DNA from: SIG440 sp045631525
Lineage (GTDB): Bacteria > Bacillota > Clostridia > Monoglobales > Monoglobaceae
Direction of reading: 5' to 3'
Length of the DNA: 64,000 nucleotides
Assembly: GCA_045631525.1 (NCBI GenBank)
Contig: JAZQUY010000001.1
Span: forward strand, 55,277-119,276
Notes under the pieces: generated by a model
What the model was told of the DNA's origin: nothing
What the model saw: only the letters and a program-made list of their open reading frames with translations
Database searches by the model: none
Position numbers and translations under genes: made by a program
Part shown: piece after piece, positions 42,964 to 51,957 of the stretch
How positions within the stretch are numbered: position 1 is the first letter of the stretch
Layout: each line of letters opens with the position of its first letter

Positions 42964-43764
42964 ATGCTTAAAGATATTACCCTTGGTCAATATTTTCCGG
43001 GAAATTCTTTGATACACAGACTTGACCCGCGGACAAAAATTCTTTGCATAGTTATCTATATCACAGTGATTTTTTGTATAAAAAACTTCTGGGGATATGG
43101 CGTTTTGGCAATCTTTACGGCATTGTGCATTTTTTCTTCAAAAATTCCATTCAGTTATGTAATAAAAGGTGTAAAGCCAATACTCATTTTCGTTGTATTT
43201 ACGGCGGTTTTCAATTTGTTTTTAACAAACGGAAGGATTATATGGAGCTGGGGCTTTCTCAAAATAACTGCCGAGGGATTGCGCCTTGCAATCTTTATGG
43301 TGTTGAGATTGTTTTTTCTCGTGATGGGAACATCACTTCTGACACTTACAACATCGCCAATAGCTCTCACTGACGGGATTGAGAGACTTCTCTCACCTTT
43401 TAAGAAAATAGGCGTTCCGGCACACGAGCTTGCTATGATGATGACAATCGCTCTTCGGTTTGTGCCCACACTTTTGGAGGAAACTGAAAAGATAATCAAG
43501 GCGCAGACTGCCCGTGGTGCAGATTTTGAAAGCGGAAATATAATAAACCGTGCAAAAGCAATGATTCCAATTCTTATCCCTCTTTTTGTGGGGGCGTTCA
43601 GGCGTGCCGATGATTTGGCGGTGGCTATGGAATGCAGATGTTATCGCGGCGGGGAGAACAGAACACGGCTTAAAGAACTTAAAATGACTAAGGCTGATGT
43701 ATGGGGCTGGGTCTATGTTCTTGTTTTTGCGGTACTTGTTTTTGCATCGAATATTTTGTTGTAG
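42964..43764 (+). CDS. ecfT: Energy-coupling factor transporter transmembrane protein EcfT
   Basis: 266-aa membrane scaffold that couples the two ATPases to exchangeable S components. About five to six membrane helices with the DPRTKIL motif at the N-terminus (HRLDPRTKILCIV), the coupling helix motif AQTARGADFESG (about residue 180), and the second Ala-Arg-Gly-like motif AMECRCYRGG (about 220). ATG 42964 is 4 bases after the ecfA2 stop. Confidence 0.95.
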   Translation: MLKDITLGQYFPGNSLIHRLDPRTKILCIVIYITVIFCIKNFWGYGVLAIFTALCIFSSKIPFSYVIKGVKPILIFVVFTAVFNLFLTNGRIIWSWGFLKITAEGLRLAIFMVLRLFFLVMGTSLLTLTTSPIALTDGIERLLSPFKKIGVPAHELAMMMTIALRFVPTLLEETEKIIKAQTARGADFESGNIINRAKAMIPILIPLFVGAFRRADDLAVAMECRCYRGGENRTRLKELKMTKADVWGWVYVLVFAVLVFASNILL

Positions 43765-43785
43765 TTTTTTAAAGTGGGGTATCTT

Positions 43786-44553
43786 ATGAAAAATATTGCA
43801 CTTAAAATTATGTACGACGGCACAAACTATCACGGTTGGCAGTTCCAGAAGAACGGCATCACCGTTCAGGAGCGTATGGAAACTATTCTCTCAGAACTTC
43901 TTGGGGAGGAGATTTCTGTTTGTGGCTGCAGCCGTACTGATGCGGGGGTTCACGCTCTTGAGTTTGTGTTAAACTTCAAAAGCGAGACAACCATACCACT
44001 TGAAAGGCTTCCCTATGCCATAAATACTCACCTTGGGGATGATGATATTTCGGTTATTTCTGCCCGGGAGGTAGCTGGCGATTTTAATGCAAGATTTTCA
44101 GCAAAAGGAAAGTGCTATGAATACAGAATCTGGAATTCGAATATACAAAATCCTTTTGAAACAAAATACAGCTGGCACGTCCCATATAATCTTAATGTGG
44201 AAGAAATGAAAAAAGCAGCTGAAAAATTTTGTGGAACTCACGATTTCTCCGCATTTATGGCTTCCGGTGGCTCACAAAAAACCACCGTTCGCACGGTTCA
44301 TGTTTGTCGGGTGTTGTGGGACGGAGAGAAACCCCAAAAAATAAAGATAGAAATTTCGGCAAATGCCTTTCTTTATAATATGGTGAGGATTATTGCCGGA
44401 ACGCTGGTTGAGGTCGGCACAGGGCGAAAAACTGTAGCCGAAATAGAAAAAATCATCGGCGACTGTGACAGACGCGGTGCAGGACAGACAGCGCCGCCAG
44501 AAGGGCTTTTTCTCAAAGAGGTCTTTTATGACCAAAATGTTTTGGAGTGGTAA
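43786..44553 (+). CDS. truA: tRNA pseudouridine(38-40) synthase TruA
   Basis: Makes pseudouridine at tRNA positions 38-40. 255 aa: MYDGTNYHGWQ near the N-terminus, catalytic Asp in GCSRTDAGVHAL (about residue 53), Tyr/Lys region GKCYEYRIWN, and FLYNMVRIIAGTLVEVGTG in the C-terminal half. The GTG at 43774 opens the frame, but ATG 43786 with GTGGGG six bases before is preferred. Confidence 0.96.
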   Translation: MKNIALKIMYDGTNYHGWQFQKNGITVQERMETILSELLGEEISVCGCSRTDAGVHALEFVLNFKSETTIPLERLPYAINTHLGDDDISVISAREVAGDFNARFSAKGKCYEYRIWNSNIQNPFETKYSWHVPYNLNVEEMKKAAEKFCGTHDFSAFMASGGSQKTTVRTVHVCRVLWDGEKPQKIKIEISANAFLYNMVRIIAGTLVEVGTGRKTVAEIEKIIGDCDRRGAGQTAPPEGLFLKEVFYDQNVLEW

Positions 44554-44558
44554 ATATT

Positions 44559-45665
44559 ATGAGAGAGAAAAAAGAAACACTTAAAAATGTTTTCAGCAAA
44601 AAACGAATAGTGGCAGTACTTATTTTGTTGGTGCTGACACTTGTTATGATGTTTTCCAATCCGGAATTTCAAAAGTTTTTGTCAAGACCAGACTCGGTTT
44701 CTGTCAGCTTTCAGCCGGGGATGAATTATTATTCGGTGAATTATGGAAAGGAAATGCTGATTGTGGGCAAGGAAGGTGTCCGCAGTATTGATAATCGCGG
44801 CAGAGAAGTATTCAGCCTTGTCAACAATATTACAGAGCCAGGCGTGATGGTAAAAAATGATTTTATTATGCTTGCTGATATGGGCGGAACTCAAAGCTAT
44901 CTCTACAAAAATGACAAGCTTATTTCACAAATTAAGACAGAAAGAGAAATACTTGCGGCAAAACTGAATAAAAATGGTTATATAGCACTTTCCAGCAGTG
45001 AACTTGGATACAAAGGTGTGGTAAGCATCTTTGACAAAAGCGGAAAAGAGCTTTTTAAATGGCACAGTGGAAGCGGATACATAGGTGATATTGACATTTC
45101 TTCAAAGAACGAGCTTGCAGCAGCGCAGCTTATGACTGACAAGGAAAAGTTATACAGCAAAATTATGCTTGTTGATATCTTGGGTAAAGAAGAGGCGAAA
45201 TGCATAGCCGAAGTTGGCGGGGTTGTGCTGAAGCTTAAGTACAAAAACGGTGGTGGACTTATTGCTGTGACAGACGAAAAGGTCTATGTCTTTAAGAAAA
45301 ATGGAAAACAACAATTTGTCATTGACTTTGACGGAAAAACTCCGGTTGAATGCAATATAGAAAACGAGAACAATATGGTGTTTGCCTTTGACAGCGGAAC
45401 AAATAATACCATTTTGGAAAGCTATTCTTCCAGGGGGAAACTCCGCGGCAGACTTGAAACGGACGGAGAAATAAAAACCTTTGACGTAAATGGTGAATGT
45501 ATTTTGGCGGTTACAATAAATGGAGTATACAGATTTTCGCCGTCAGGAAAACAAAAAGGTAAAATTGACGCAGGTCAGGACATAAAGAAAATAAAGATTT
45601 TTGCCGGAAGAGATGAATTTTTGTCCTTAGGCAGTGCAAGTGCAGATATAATAAAAATAAAGTAA
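44559..45665 (+). CDS. DUF5711 membrane-anchored beta-propeller-like protein
   Basis: 368-aa protein with one N-terminal membrane helix (about residues 19-35: IVAVLILLVLTLVMMF) and a long, repetitive beta-strand extracellular part, with WD/PQQ-like blades (for example GVVSIFDKSGKELFKWHSGS, VYVFKKNGKQQFVIDFDG, GVYRFSPSGKQKGKI). It fits the uncharacterised DUF5711 type found in Clostridia, often next to CvpA. ATG 44559 follows GGAGTGG; the upstream GTG 44547 overlaps truA. Function unknown. Confidence 0.78.
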   Translation: MREKKETLKNVFSKKRIVAVLILLVLTLVMMFSNPEFQKFLSRPDSVSVSFQPGMNYYSVNYGKEMLIVGKEGVRSIDNRGREVFSLVNNITEPGVMVKNDFIMLADMGGTQSYLYKNDKLISQIKTEREILAAKLNKNGYIALSSSELGYKGVVSIFDKSGKELFKWHSGSGYIGDIDISSKNELAAAQLMTDKEKLYSKIMLVDILGKEEAKCIAEVGGVVLKLKYKNGGGLIAVTDEKVYVFKKNGKQQFVIDFDGKTPVECNIENENNMVFAFDSGTNNTILESYSSRGKLRGRLETDGEIKTFDVNGECILAVTINGVYRFSPSGKQKGKIDAGQDIKKIKIFAGRDEFLSLGSASADIIKIK

Positions 45666-45678
45666 AGGTGGGAACAAA

Positions 45679-46299
45679 ATGCTCGCGGATATTGTGGCTG
45701 TTTTGATAGTTGCAGGTTTCATTGCCATAGGATACAGGTCTGGGCTTATGAAATCGCTGATAAGCATAGTTTCATACGTTTTATCCATTCTACTATCTTT
45801 CTGGATTTATCCTGTTGTGTCGGGTTGGCTCAAAAAAACTGCTGTCTATACATATCTTGTGGATTTTATAGGTGAAAAATATGTTTCAGGAAGTCTTCCC
45901 GCAGAAACCGATGGTGCTTGGGGAATGATATGGAATTACGTGGGTGACGGAATTGAAGCGGCGACCACAAGTATCTCAGGTGCTATTGCAGAGTTGATAA
46001 TAAAAATTATTGCATTTTTGTTGGTGCTTATATTTTTCAAAATTGCTATACGCCTTATTGGAAAGGTGCTTAATATCTTCACAAAGCTCCCCGTGATAAA
46101 ACAATTCAACCGCCTTGGCGGTGCGGTTTTAGGCGGAGGAATAGGTGTTGTGGTGCTTTATATCGCGGCGGCTGCTTTAGTGCTACTTTCACCATTTGAC
46201 GGAAACAGCAAGCTAATGACTGAAATAAACAATTCGGCATTTGCCTCACAGCTTTGTGAGAATAATGTAATTCTTGAGTTTTTGAACAAGGGTGAGTAA
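45679..46299 (+). CDS. CvpA-family membrane protein
   Basis: 206 aa with four to five membrane helices; the N-terminal IVAVLIVAGFIAIGYRSGLM and the C-terminal FNRLGGAVLGGGIGVVVLYI glycine-rich helix are typical of the CvpA (colicin V production) family. Relatives are linked to envelope homeostasis; precise role unknown. ATG follows AAAGGTGGGAACAAA, 13 bases after the DUF5711 gene with which it probably forms a unit. Confidence 0.87.
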   Translation: MLADIVAVLIVAGFIAIGYRSGLMKSLISIVSYVLSILLSFWIYPVVSGWLKKTAVYTYLVDFIGEKYVSGSLPAETDGAWGMIWNYVGDGIEAATTSISGAIAELIIKIIAFLLVLIFFKIAIRLIGKVLNIFTKLPVIKQFNRLGGAVLGGGIGVVVLYIAAAALVLLSPFDGNSKLMTEINNSAFASQLCENNVILEFLNKGE

Positions 46300-46358
46300 A
46301 TATTACTTTTTCAAATAGGGCATAACACACAATATTTTAATTGAAAGATTGCGAAAAT

Positions 46359-46391
46359 TTTAACAAAAAATACTTGATAAATTTTGTTAAA
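46359..46391 (+). promoter_or_regulatory. Inverted repeat flanking the pgk -35
   Basis: TTTAACAAAA (46359-46368) and TTTTGTTAAA (46382-46391) form a perfect 10-bp inverted repeat around the -35. Position suggests an operator, regulator unknown; AT-richness weakens the call. Confidence 0.4.
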
Positions 46392-46402
46392 TGGAGTAAA
46401 AT
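46374..46402 (+). promoter_or_regulatory. pgk promoter
   Basis: TTGATA (46374-46379), 17-base spacer, TAAAAT (46397-46402), about 53 bases before pgk. Confidence 0.65.
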
Positions 46403-46454
46403 ATACTTTGTGAAATTTATTAAACATTAAGATAAATATATGGAGGGTTTTAAA

Positions 46455-47645
46455 ATGAACAAAAAAACAGTTGACGATATTTGTCCAAAGGGCAAACGCG
46501 TTTTGGTGCGTTGTGATTTCAACGTTCCGATCAAAGACGGCAAAATCACTGACGAAACAAGAATTGTAGGGGCTCTTCCCACAATCAAGAAGCTTATCGC
46601 AGACGGTGCAAAGGTTATCCTTTGCTCACACATGGGCAAACCCAAGGGTGAACCAAAACCCGAGCTTTCACTTGCTCCTGTTGCTGCACGTCTTAGCGAA
46701 CTTTTGGGCAAAGAAGTTATTTTTGCAGCAGACGATAATGTTGTAGGTGAAAATGCAAAGAAAGCAGTTGCCGAAATGAACGAGGGAGATGTTGTTCTTC
46801 TTGAAAACACAAGATACAGAGCAGAAGAAACAAAGAACGTAGAAGAATTCAGCAAGGAACTTGCAAGCCTTTGTGATATTTTTGTAAACGATGCATTCGG
46901 TACAGCTCACCGTGCACACTGTTCAAACGTTGGTGTTACTGAATTTGTTGACGAGGCTGTTGGCGGTTACCTTATCAACAAGGAAATCGAATACCTCGGA
47001 AATGCAGTAAACAACCCCGTAAGACCTCTTGTCGCTGTTCTTGGCGGCTCAAAGGTTTCATCAAAGATTTCTGTTATCAACAATCTTTTGGAAAAGGTTG
47101 ATACCCTCATTATCGGTGGGGGTATGGCTTATACCTTTATGAAAGCTCTTGGCGAAGAAGTTGGCGATTCACTTCTTGAAGCTGACTACCTTGACTATGC
47201 AAAAGAAATGATGGCAAAGGCAGAGGAAAAGGGCGTAAAACTCCTTATCCCTGTTGATACTGTTGTTGCGAAGGCTTTTGACAACGATGCAGAAAAGAAA
47301 ACTGTTGGTCGTGGCGAAATTGAAGAAGGCTGGCAGGGTCTTGACATCGGTGAAAAGACAATTGAACTTTACAAAGATGCTCTCAAAGACGCAAAGACTG
47401 TTGTGTGGAACGGACCTATGGGCGTTTTTGAAATGCCTAACTTTGCAAAGGGCACAAATGCAATAGCTCTTATGCTTGCTGACCTTGATGCTACAACAAT
47501 CATCGGCGGCGGCGACAGTGTTGCGGCTGTAAACCAGGCAGGTCTTGGCGACAAGATGAGCCACATTTCAACAGGGGGCGGTGCTTCTCTTGAATTCCTC
47601 GAGGGCAAAGACCTCCCCGGCGTTGTTGCTATTAACGATAAATAA
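46455..47645 (+). CDS. pgk: Phosphoglycerate kinase
   Basis: Glycolytic enzyme converting 1,3-bisphosphoglycerate and ADP to 3-phosphoglycerate and ATP. 396 aa: signature KRVLVRCDFNVPIKDGKITD, substrate Arg/His region LCSHMGKPKGEP, KVSSKISVINNLLEKVDTLI and the nucleotide loop GGGDSVAAVNQAGLGDKMSH. ATG 46455 has GGAGGG eight bases upstream. First gene of pgk-tpiA-gpmI; gap and eno are not in the window. Confidence 0.98.
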   Translation: MNKKTVDDICPKGKRVLVRCDFNVPIKDGKITDETRIVGALPTIKKLIADGAKVILCSHMGKPKGEPKPELSLAPVAARLSELLGKEVIFAADDNVVGENAKKAVAEMNEGDVVLLENTRYRAEETKNVEEFSKELASLCDIFVNDAFGTAHRAHCSNVGVTEFVDEAVGGYLINKEIEYLGNAVNNPVRPLVAVLGGSKVSSKISVINNLLEKVDTLIIGGGMAYTFMKALGEEVGDSLLEADYLDYAKEMMAKAEEKGVKLLIPVDTVVAKAFDNDAEKKTVGRGEIEEGWQGLDIGEKTIELYKDALKDAKTVVWNGPMGVFEMPNFAKGTNAIALMLADLDATTIIGGGDSVAAVNQAGLGDKMSHISTGGGASLEFLEGKDLPGVVAINDK

Positions 47646-47666
47646 AAGACAAAGGAGAAAACAAAA

Positions 47667-48419
47667 ATGGGAAAGTATATTATTGCCGGCAACTGGAAAA
47701 TGAACAAGTTGCCAAGCGAAACATATGATTTTGTAAAAGAGGTTGCCGCTGCAACAGAGGGTGCTAAATGTGAAGTGGTTTGCTGCACACCTTATGTTTG
47801 TCTTTCCGAAGCAGTTCGTGCTGCAAAAGACACACACGTTAAAATCGGTGCTGAAAACCTTCATTTTGAAGACAAGGGTGCTTTCACAGGCGAAGTAAGT
47901 GCTGATATGCTCTGTGATTTAGGCGTCAGCTATGTTATCATCGGTCACTCTGAAAGAAGACAGTATTTTGCTGAAACTGACGAAACAGTAAACCTCAAGA
48001 CCAAGAAAGCTTTGGAAAAGGGCCTTATCCCCATTGTTTGTGTGGGTGAAAGCCTTGAAGAAAGAGAAGCCGGAATCACAATGGACCTCATTGCTATTCA
48101 GGTTAAAAAAGCATTTGCTGGCATTGCGGCTGAGGATGCGAAAAAGGTTGTTATCGCATACGAACCCATCTGGGCTATCGGCACAGGCAAGACTGCTACA
48201 GCTGAGCAGGCTCAGGAAGTTTGCGAGGGCATCAGAAAGATTTTTGCAGAGCTTTACTGCGAAAATTGCGCAAAAGACGTTACAATTCAGTACGGCGGAA
48301 GCATGAACGCAGCTAACGCTGCAGAGCTTCTTGCAAAAAACGATATTGACGGTGGTCTTATCGGTGGCGCAAGCCTCAAGAGTGCAGATTTTGCTGTTAT
48401 AGTAAAGGCTGCACAGTAA
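47667..48419 (+). CDS. tpiA: Triosephosphate isomerase
   Basis: Interconverts dihydroxyacetone phosphate and glyceraldehyde 3-phosphate. 250 aa: N-terminal Lys in AGNWKMNKLPSE, catalytic His in VIIGHSERRQYF, catalytic Glu in AYEPIWAIGTGKTAT (about residue 168), phosphate loop GGSMNAAN and GGLIGGASLK. AAAGGAGAAAACAAAA before the ATG; 21 bases after pgk. Confidence 0.98.
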   Translation: MGKYIIAGNWKMNKLPSETYDFVKEVAAATEGAKCEVVCCTPYVCLSEAVRAAKDTHVKIGAENLHFEDKGAFTGEVSADMLCDLGVSYVIIGHSERRQYFAETDETVNLKTKKALEKGLIPIVCVGESLEEREAGITMDLIAIQVKKAFAGIAAEDAKKVVIAYEPIWAIGTGKTATAEQAQEVCEGIRKIFAELYCENCAKDVTIQYGGSMNAANAAELLAKNDIDGGLIGGASLKSADFAVIVKAAQ

Positions 48420-48436
48420 TTTTAAAATAAAGAATG

Positions 48437-48463
48437 AGGGCGAAGAAAATTCGCCCTTGTTTT
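48437..48463 (+). terminator. Hairpin between tpiA and gpmI
   Basis: Stem AGGGCGAA / TTCGCCCT with GAAAA loop, followed by TGTTTTG. The interrupted T run suggests partial termination. Confidence 0.55.
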
Positions 48464-48495
48464 GAGTTAATACGGTCTAAAGAAAGGAAAGAATA

Positions 48496-50031
48496 ATGAG
48501 TAAAAAACCTTATGCACTTATAATTATGGACGGCTATGGCGTGAACGAGCGTCACGAGGGAAATGCTATTTATTCAGCAAAAACACCGAATATGGATAGG
48601 TATTTGGCTGAATTTCCAAATACTGTTATCCATGCGTCAGGTATGGATGTAGGCCTTCCCGAAGGTCAAATGGGCAACTCTGAGGTTGGGCACACAAACA
48701 TCGGTGCAGGAAGAATTGTTTATCAGGAACTTACAAGAATTACAAAGTCAATCGAAGACGGCGACTTTTTTGAAAACGAAGCTCTTTGTGAGGCAGTGGA
48801 AAACTGCAAAAAGAATGACAGCGCTATGCACCTTATGGGACTCTTGTCAGATGGCGGTGTTCACAGCCACCTAAACCACCTTTTCGGGCTTTTGGAAATG
48901 GCAAAGAAAAACGGCCTCACAAAAGTATATGTTCACTGCTTTATGGACGGACGTGACGTTTCTCCCACATCAGGTGCTGATTTTGTAAGCCAATTGGTTG
49001 AAAAAATGAGAAATCTTGAGGTGGGCAAAATCGCATCTGTTATGGGCAGATATTACGCTATGGACCGTGACAATCGTTGGGAACGTGTGAGCGAAGCTTA
49101 CAAGGCTATGGTAAAAGGCGAGGGCAACAAAGACACTTCTGCTGTGAATGCTGTTAAAAAGTCCTATAACGACGGCGTAACAGATGAGTTCATTGTTCCC
49201 ACAGTTATCACTGATGACAGCGGAAACCCTCTCGGAAAGATTTCCGAAAATGACTCGGTTGTGTTCTTCAATTTTAGACCCGACAGAGCAAGAGAAATCA
49301 CAAGAACAATCGTTGATACAGAGTTCAGTGGCTTTGAGAGAGATTTCTTTGGCACATACTTTGTTTGTATGACACAGTATGATGCATCAATGCCAAATGT
49401 TAATGTGGCATTTAAGCCACAAAGCCTCATCAACACCTTTGGCGAATATATCAGCAAAACTGGTCTTCGTCAGCTCAGAATTGCTGAAACCGAAAAGTAT
49501 GCACACGTTACATTTTTCTTTAATGGCGGTGTTGAATCTGTTTATGACGGTGAGGACAGAGCGCTTATTAATTCACCAAAAGTTGCAACCTATGACCTTC
49601 AGCCTGAAATGAGTGCGTATGAGGTTACTGACGAGGTTGTGAAAAGAATAGAAAGCGGCGAGTATGACGTAATTGTGCTAAACTTTGCAAACTGTGATAT
49701 GGTGGGTCATACAGGAGTGTTTGATGCGGCAGTAAAAGCGGTTGAAACCGTTGATGAGTGCCTTGGCAGAACCATTGATGCGATACTCAAAATGGGCGGA
49801 ACGGCACTTGTTACCGCTGACCACGGAAACGCAGACCAGATGCTTGATTACAGCACAAATGATGTATTCACAGCGCACACAACAAATGTTGTTCCTCTTG
49901 TTCTGGTGGGCGGACCTGATGGTGCAAATTTGAAAGTGGGAAGACTTGCTGACCTTGCTCCCACCATGCTTGACCTTATGGGACTTACAAAGCCTGATGA
50001 AATGACTGGAGAAAGCCTCTTGGTTAAATAA
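48496..50031 (+). CDS. gpmI: 2,3-bisphosphoglycerate-independent phosphoglycerate mutase
   Basis: Mn2+-dependent mutase of the alkaline-phosphatase superfamily, converting 3- to 2-phosphoglycerate. 511 aa: metal Asp in LIIMDGYGVNE, catalytic Ser in GNSEVGHTNIGAGR (about residue 63), HCFMDGRDVSP, NFRPDRAREITR, and the C-terminal metal site NFANCDMVGHTG plus TADHGNADQM. ATG follows AAAGAAAGGAAAGAATA. Confidence 0.98.
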   Translation: MSKKPYALIIMDGYGVNERHEGNAIYSAKTPNMDRYLAEFPNTVIHASGMDVGLPEGQMGNSEVGHTNIGAGRIVYQELTRITKSIEDGDFFENEALCEAVENCKKNDSAMHLMGLLSDGGVHSHLNHLFGLLEMAKKNGLTKVYVHCFMDGRDVSPTSGADFVSQLVEKMRNLEVGKIASVMGRYYAMDRDNRWERVSEAYKAMVKGEGNKDTSAVNAVKKSYNDGVTDEFIVPTVITDDSGNPLGKISENDSVVFFNFRPDRAREITRTIVDTEFSGFERDFFGTYFVCMTQYDASMPNVNVAFKPQSLINTFGEYISKTGLRQLRIAETEKYAHVTFFFNGGVESVYDGEDRALINSPKVATYDLQPEMSAYEVTDEVVKRIESGEYDVIVLNFANCDMVGHTGVFDAAVKAVETVDECLGRTIDAILKMGGTALVTADHGNADQMLDYSTNDVFTAHTTNVVPLVLVGGPDGANLKVGRLADLAPTMLDLMGLTKPDEMTGESLLVK

Positions 50032-50048
50032 TAAGAAAATTAGAATTT

Positions 50049-50080
50049 AGTGGCACACAAAAGGTGTGCCACTTTTCTCT
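50049..50080 (+). terminator. Terminator of the glycolytic operon
   Basis: Perfect 10-bp stem AGTGGCACAC / GTGTGCCACT with AAAAG loop, then TTTCTCTTTC. Confidence 0.88.
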
Positions 50081-50142
50081 TTCATAGGAATTTTTATGAA
50101 AATATGGGGTTAAACTAACAAAAACTGTGAAAGGGAAAAGTG

Positions 50143-51756
50143 ATGAAAGAAAAAACATTGTTATACAACGGACAGATATTTACTGTAAACAAAAATGACG
50201 ATATAGCAGAGGCAATTCTTTTTGAAGAAGATAGAATTTTGTTTGTAGGGAAGACGGCGGATGCCCTGAGACTCATAGACGAAAATACTGAATGGAAGGA
50301 TTTATATGGCTGTGCGGTGCTCCCCGGATTTATTGATTGTCATATTCATATGGCGGTGGCAGGGGCAAAAATTCACAACCAGATTGATTTGTCAAAGAAA
50401 GCAGGGGTAGAGGATATAAACGGACTGCTTGAAAAAGTAAAAAGAGCATCAGAAGATACAAATAACGGCGATTGGGTAATCGGAAGTAATTATAGCAATG
50501 AATCTTTAAATGAAAAGAGACACATAACGGCAAAAGAACTTGATACAGTTGCGCCCGAAACACCAGTTCTCATAATCCATACCAGCGGTCATATAAGCGT
50601 TGCAAACACAAAGGCACTTGAAATTGCAGAAAATAAAGGCTTTAAGATAGAACGCGATGATGTTTTAAAGGACGAAAATCAAAGGCCGACCGGTGTTTTG
50701 CAGGAGGGGGCGCATTTCGCTATGCTTAGGCTTTCGCCTGTTCTGCCAACTGATGAAGAATTGGTTTCGGGGATAGAAAAATTCAGCAGGGATTTGATAA
50801 AACGTGGGATTACCTCGGCTCACGATGCCGGAGGATTTGGAACAGCAACTTTTCGGACGCTGCAAAAGGCAAAAGAGGAGAAAAAACTTTTTTGTAGGAC
50901 TTACCCAATGCTCTGGACTCTCTTCGGAAAGTCCGCACAAATTGATGTGGCAAAAAATTCTTTTGAAACGGGGTTTTACACCGGGCTTGGTGATGAAATG
51001 CTGAAAATGGGGCCACTCAAAATTATGACAGATGGCTCTGCAGTAGGGGGAACCTGTGCCACGAGCAGACCACTTATGCACCTTGGCGAAATAACGCCCA
51101 CCACATTTACTCAAGAAGAAATGGATGAGATTTTTGTGGAGGGTCACAGACTTGGCTTTCAGCTTACTGCACACGCAGTGGGAGACAGGGCGATTGAGAT
51201 GGTGCTTGATTCTTACGAAAAGGCAATGGAGGCTTATCCAAGGAAAGATGCACGGCATAGAATTGAGCATTGTTTTCTGTGCCCGCCAAATTTGGTAGAG
51301 CGCATAAAAAAACTTAAGGTTTTGCCGATTCCAAACCCCGGATTTTTGTCGGTTTGGGGTGGTGTTTTCGAAAAATATTATGGCGACAGACTTCAAAATG
51401 TTATGCCACTGAAAAGCTTTGAGGATGCAGAAATTATCACGCCTTTTGGCTCTGATGCAATGGTTATTGAAGAATATGAGCCTCTTTTTGGGATTGCAGC
51501 AGCGATGGAAAGATGTGATTTAAAAACAGGCAGCAGCATTGGTGAAGAACAGAAAATATCCCTGATGCGTGCAATAAGATGCTACACCTATTTTGGCGCC
51601 TATGCATCCTTTGAAGAAAAAATAAAAGGCAGTCTTGAAGAGGGAAAGCTCGCTGATTTGGTCGTTTTGAGCTCATCAATCGCAGGAAAGACTCCGGAAG
51701 AAATACGAAAAATCAAAGTGACAGAAAGCTATCTGGGTGGAAAGCGAATTGTCTAA
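50143..51756 (+). CDS. Amidohydrolase, YtcJ-like
   Basis: 537-aa metal-dependent hydrolase of the YtcJ/NfdA amidohydrolase_3 type. An N-terminal beta-sandwich part (LLYNGQIFTVNKNDDIAEAI) leads to the barrel with HxH in DCHIHMAVAG (about residue 65), His residues in TAHAVGDRA and RIEHCFL, and catalytic Asp in FGSDAMVIEEYEP (about 440); the C-terminal GKLADLVVLSS closes the sandwich. Substrates of the family are amides or formylated compounds; none can be assigned. ATG 50143 follows AAAGGGAAAAGTG. Isolated gene between terminator and the yybS promoter. Confidence 0.88.
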   Translation: MKEKTLLYNGQIFTVNKNDDIAEAILFEEDRILFVGKTADALRLIDENTEWKDLYGCAVLPGFIDCHIHMAVAGAKIHNQIDLSKKAGVEDINGLLEKVKRASEDTNNGDWVIGSNYSNESLNEKRHITAKELDTVAPETPVLIIHTSGHISVANTKALEIAENKGFKIERDDVLKDENQRPTGVLQEGAHFAMLRLSPVLPTDEELVSGIEKFSRDLIKRGITSAHDAGGFGTATFRTLQKAKEEKKLFCRTYPMLWTLFGKSAQIDVAKNSFETGFYTGLGDEMLKMGPLKIMTDGSAVGGTCATSRPLMHLGEITPTTFTQEEMDEIFVEGHRLGFQLTAHAVGDRAIEMVLDSYEKAMEAYPRKDARHRIEHCFLCPPNLVERIKKLKVLPIPNPGFLSVWGGVFEKYYGDRLQNVMPLKSFEDAEIITPFGSDAMVIEEYEPLFGIAAAMERCDLKTGSSIGEEQKISLMRAIRCYTYFGAYASFEEKIKGSLEEGKLADLVVLSSSIAGKTPEEIRKIKVTESYLGGKRIV

Positions 51757-51798
51757 AATAAAAAGCGACAATAAAAGTGAAAAAAATAGTCAAAACAG

Positions 51799-51827
51799 TT
51801 GAAAAAAAAATATATATTTGATATAAT
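51799..51827 (+). promoter_or_regulatory. Promoter of the yybS-gdpP-rplI-dnaB operon
   Basis: TTGAAA (51799-51804), 17-base spacer, TATAAT (51822-51827); the predicted leader is about 120 bases. Confidence 0.75.
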
Positions 51828-51837
51828 ATACTGTAAA

Positions 51838-51935
51838 ATGTGGCAAATAGCGTGTTTTATTCGCCAAAGTCGAAAGAAAATTGAAAAGCGGTGCAAATAA
51901 TTTTTTTTAAAACCGCGATATATAGGGACTTTTAA
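51838..51935 (+). promoter_or_regulatory. Structured 5' leader of the yybS operon
   Basis: Three local stems can be drawn: TGGCAAATA / TTATTCGCCA-type pairing (51840-51866, one mismatch), GCGGT / ACCGC (51891-51916) and AGGGAC / GACCCT (51926-51942, one mismatch). No known riboswitch or ribosomal-protein leader is recognised. Could be an unrecognised RNA element or simple folding. Confidence 0.35.
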
Positions 51936-51957
51936 GAGACCCTGAGGAGAAAGTGAT

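Noticed and set aside
46359..46391. Rex operator upstream of pgk
   Set aside because: Half-sites are in the everted orientation (TTAACAA...TTGTTAA) with a 13-base spacer, unlike the Rex consensus.
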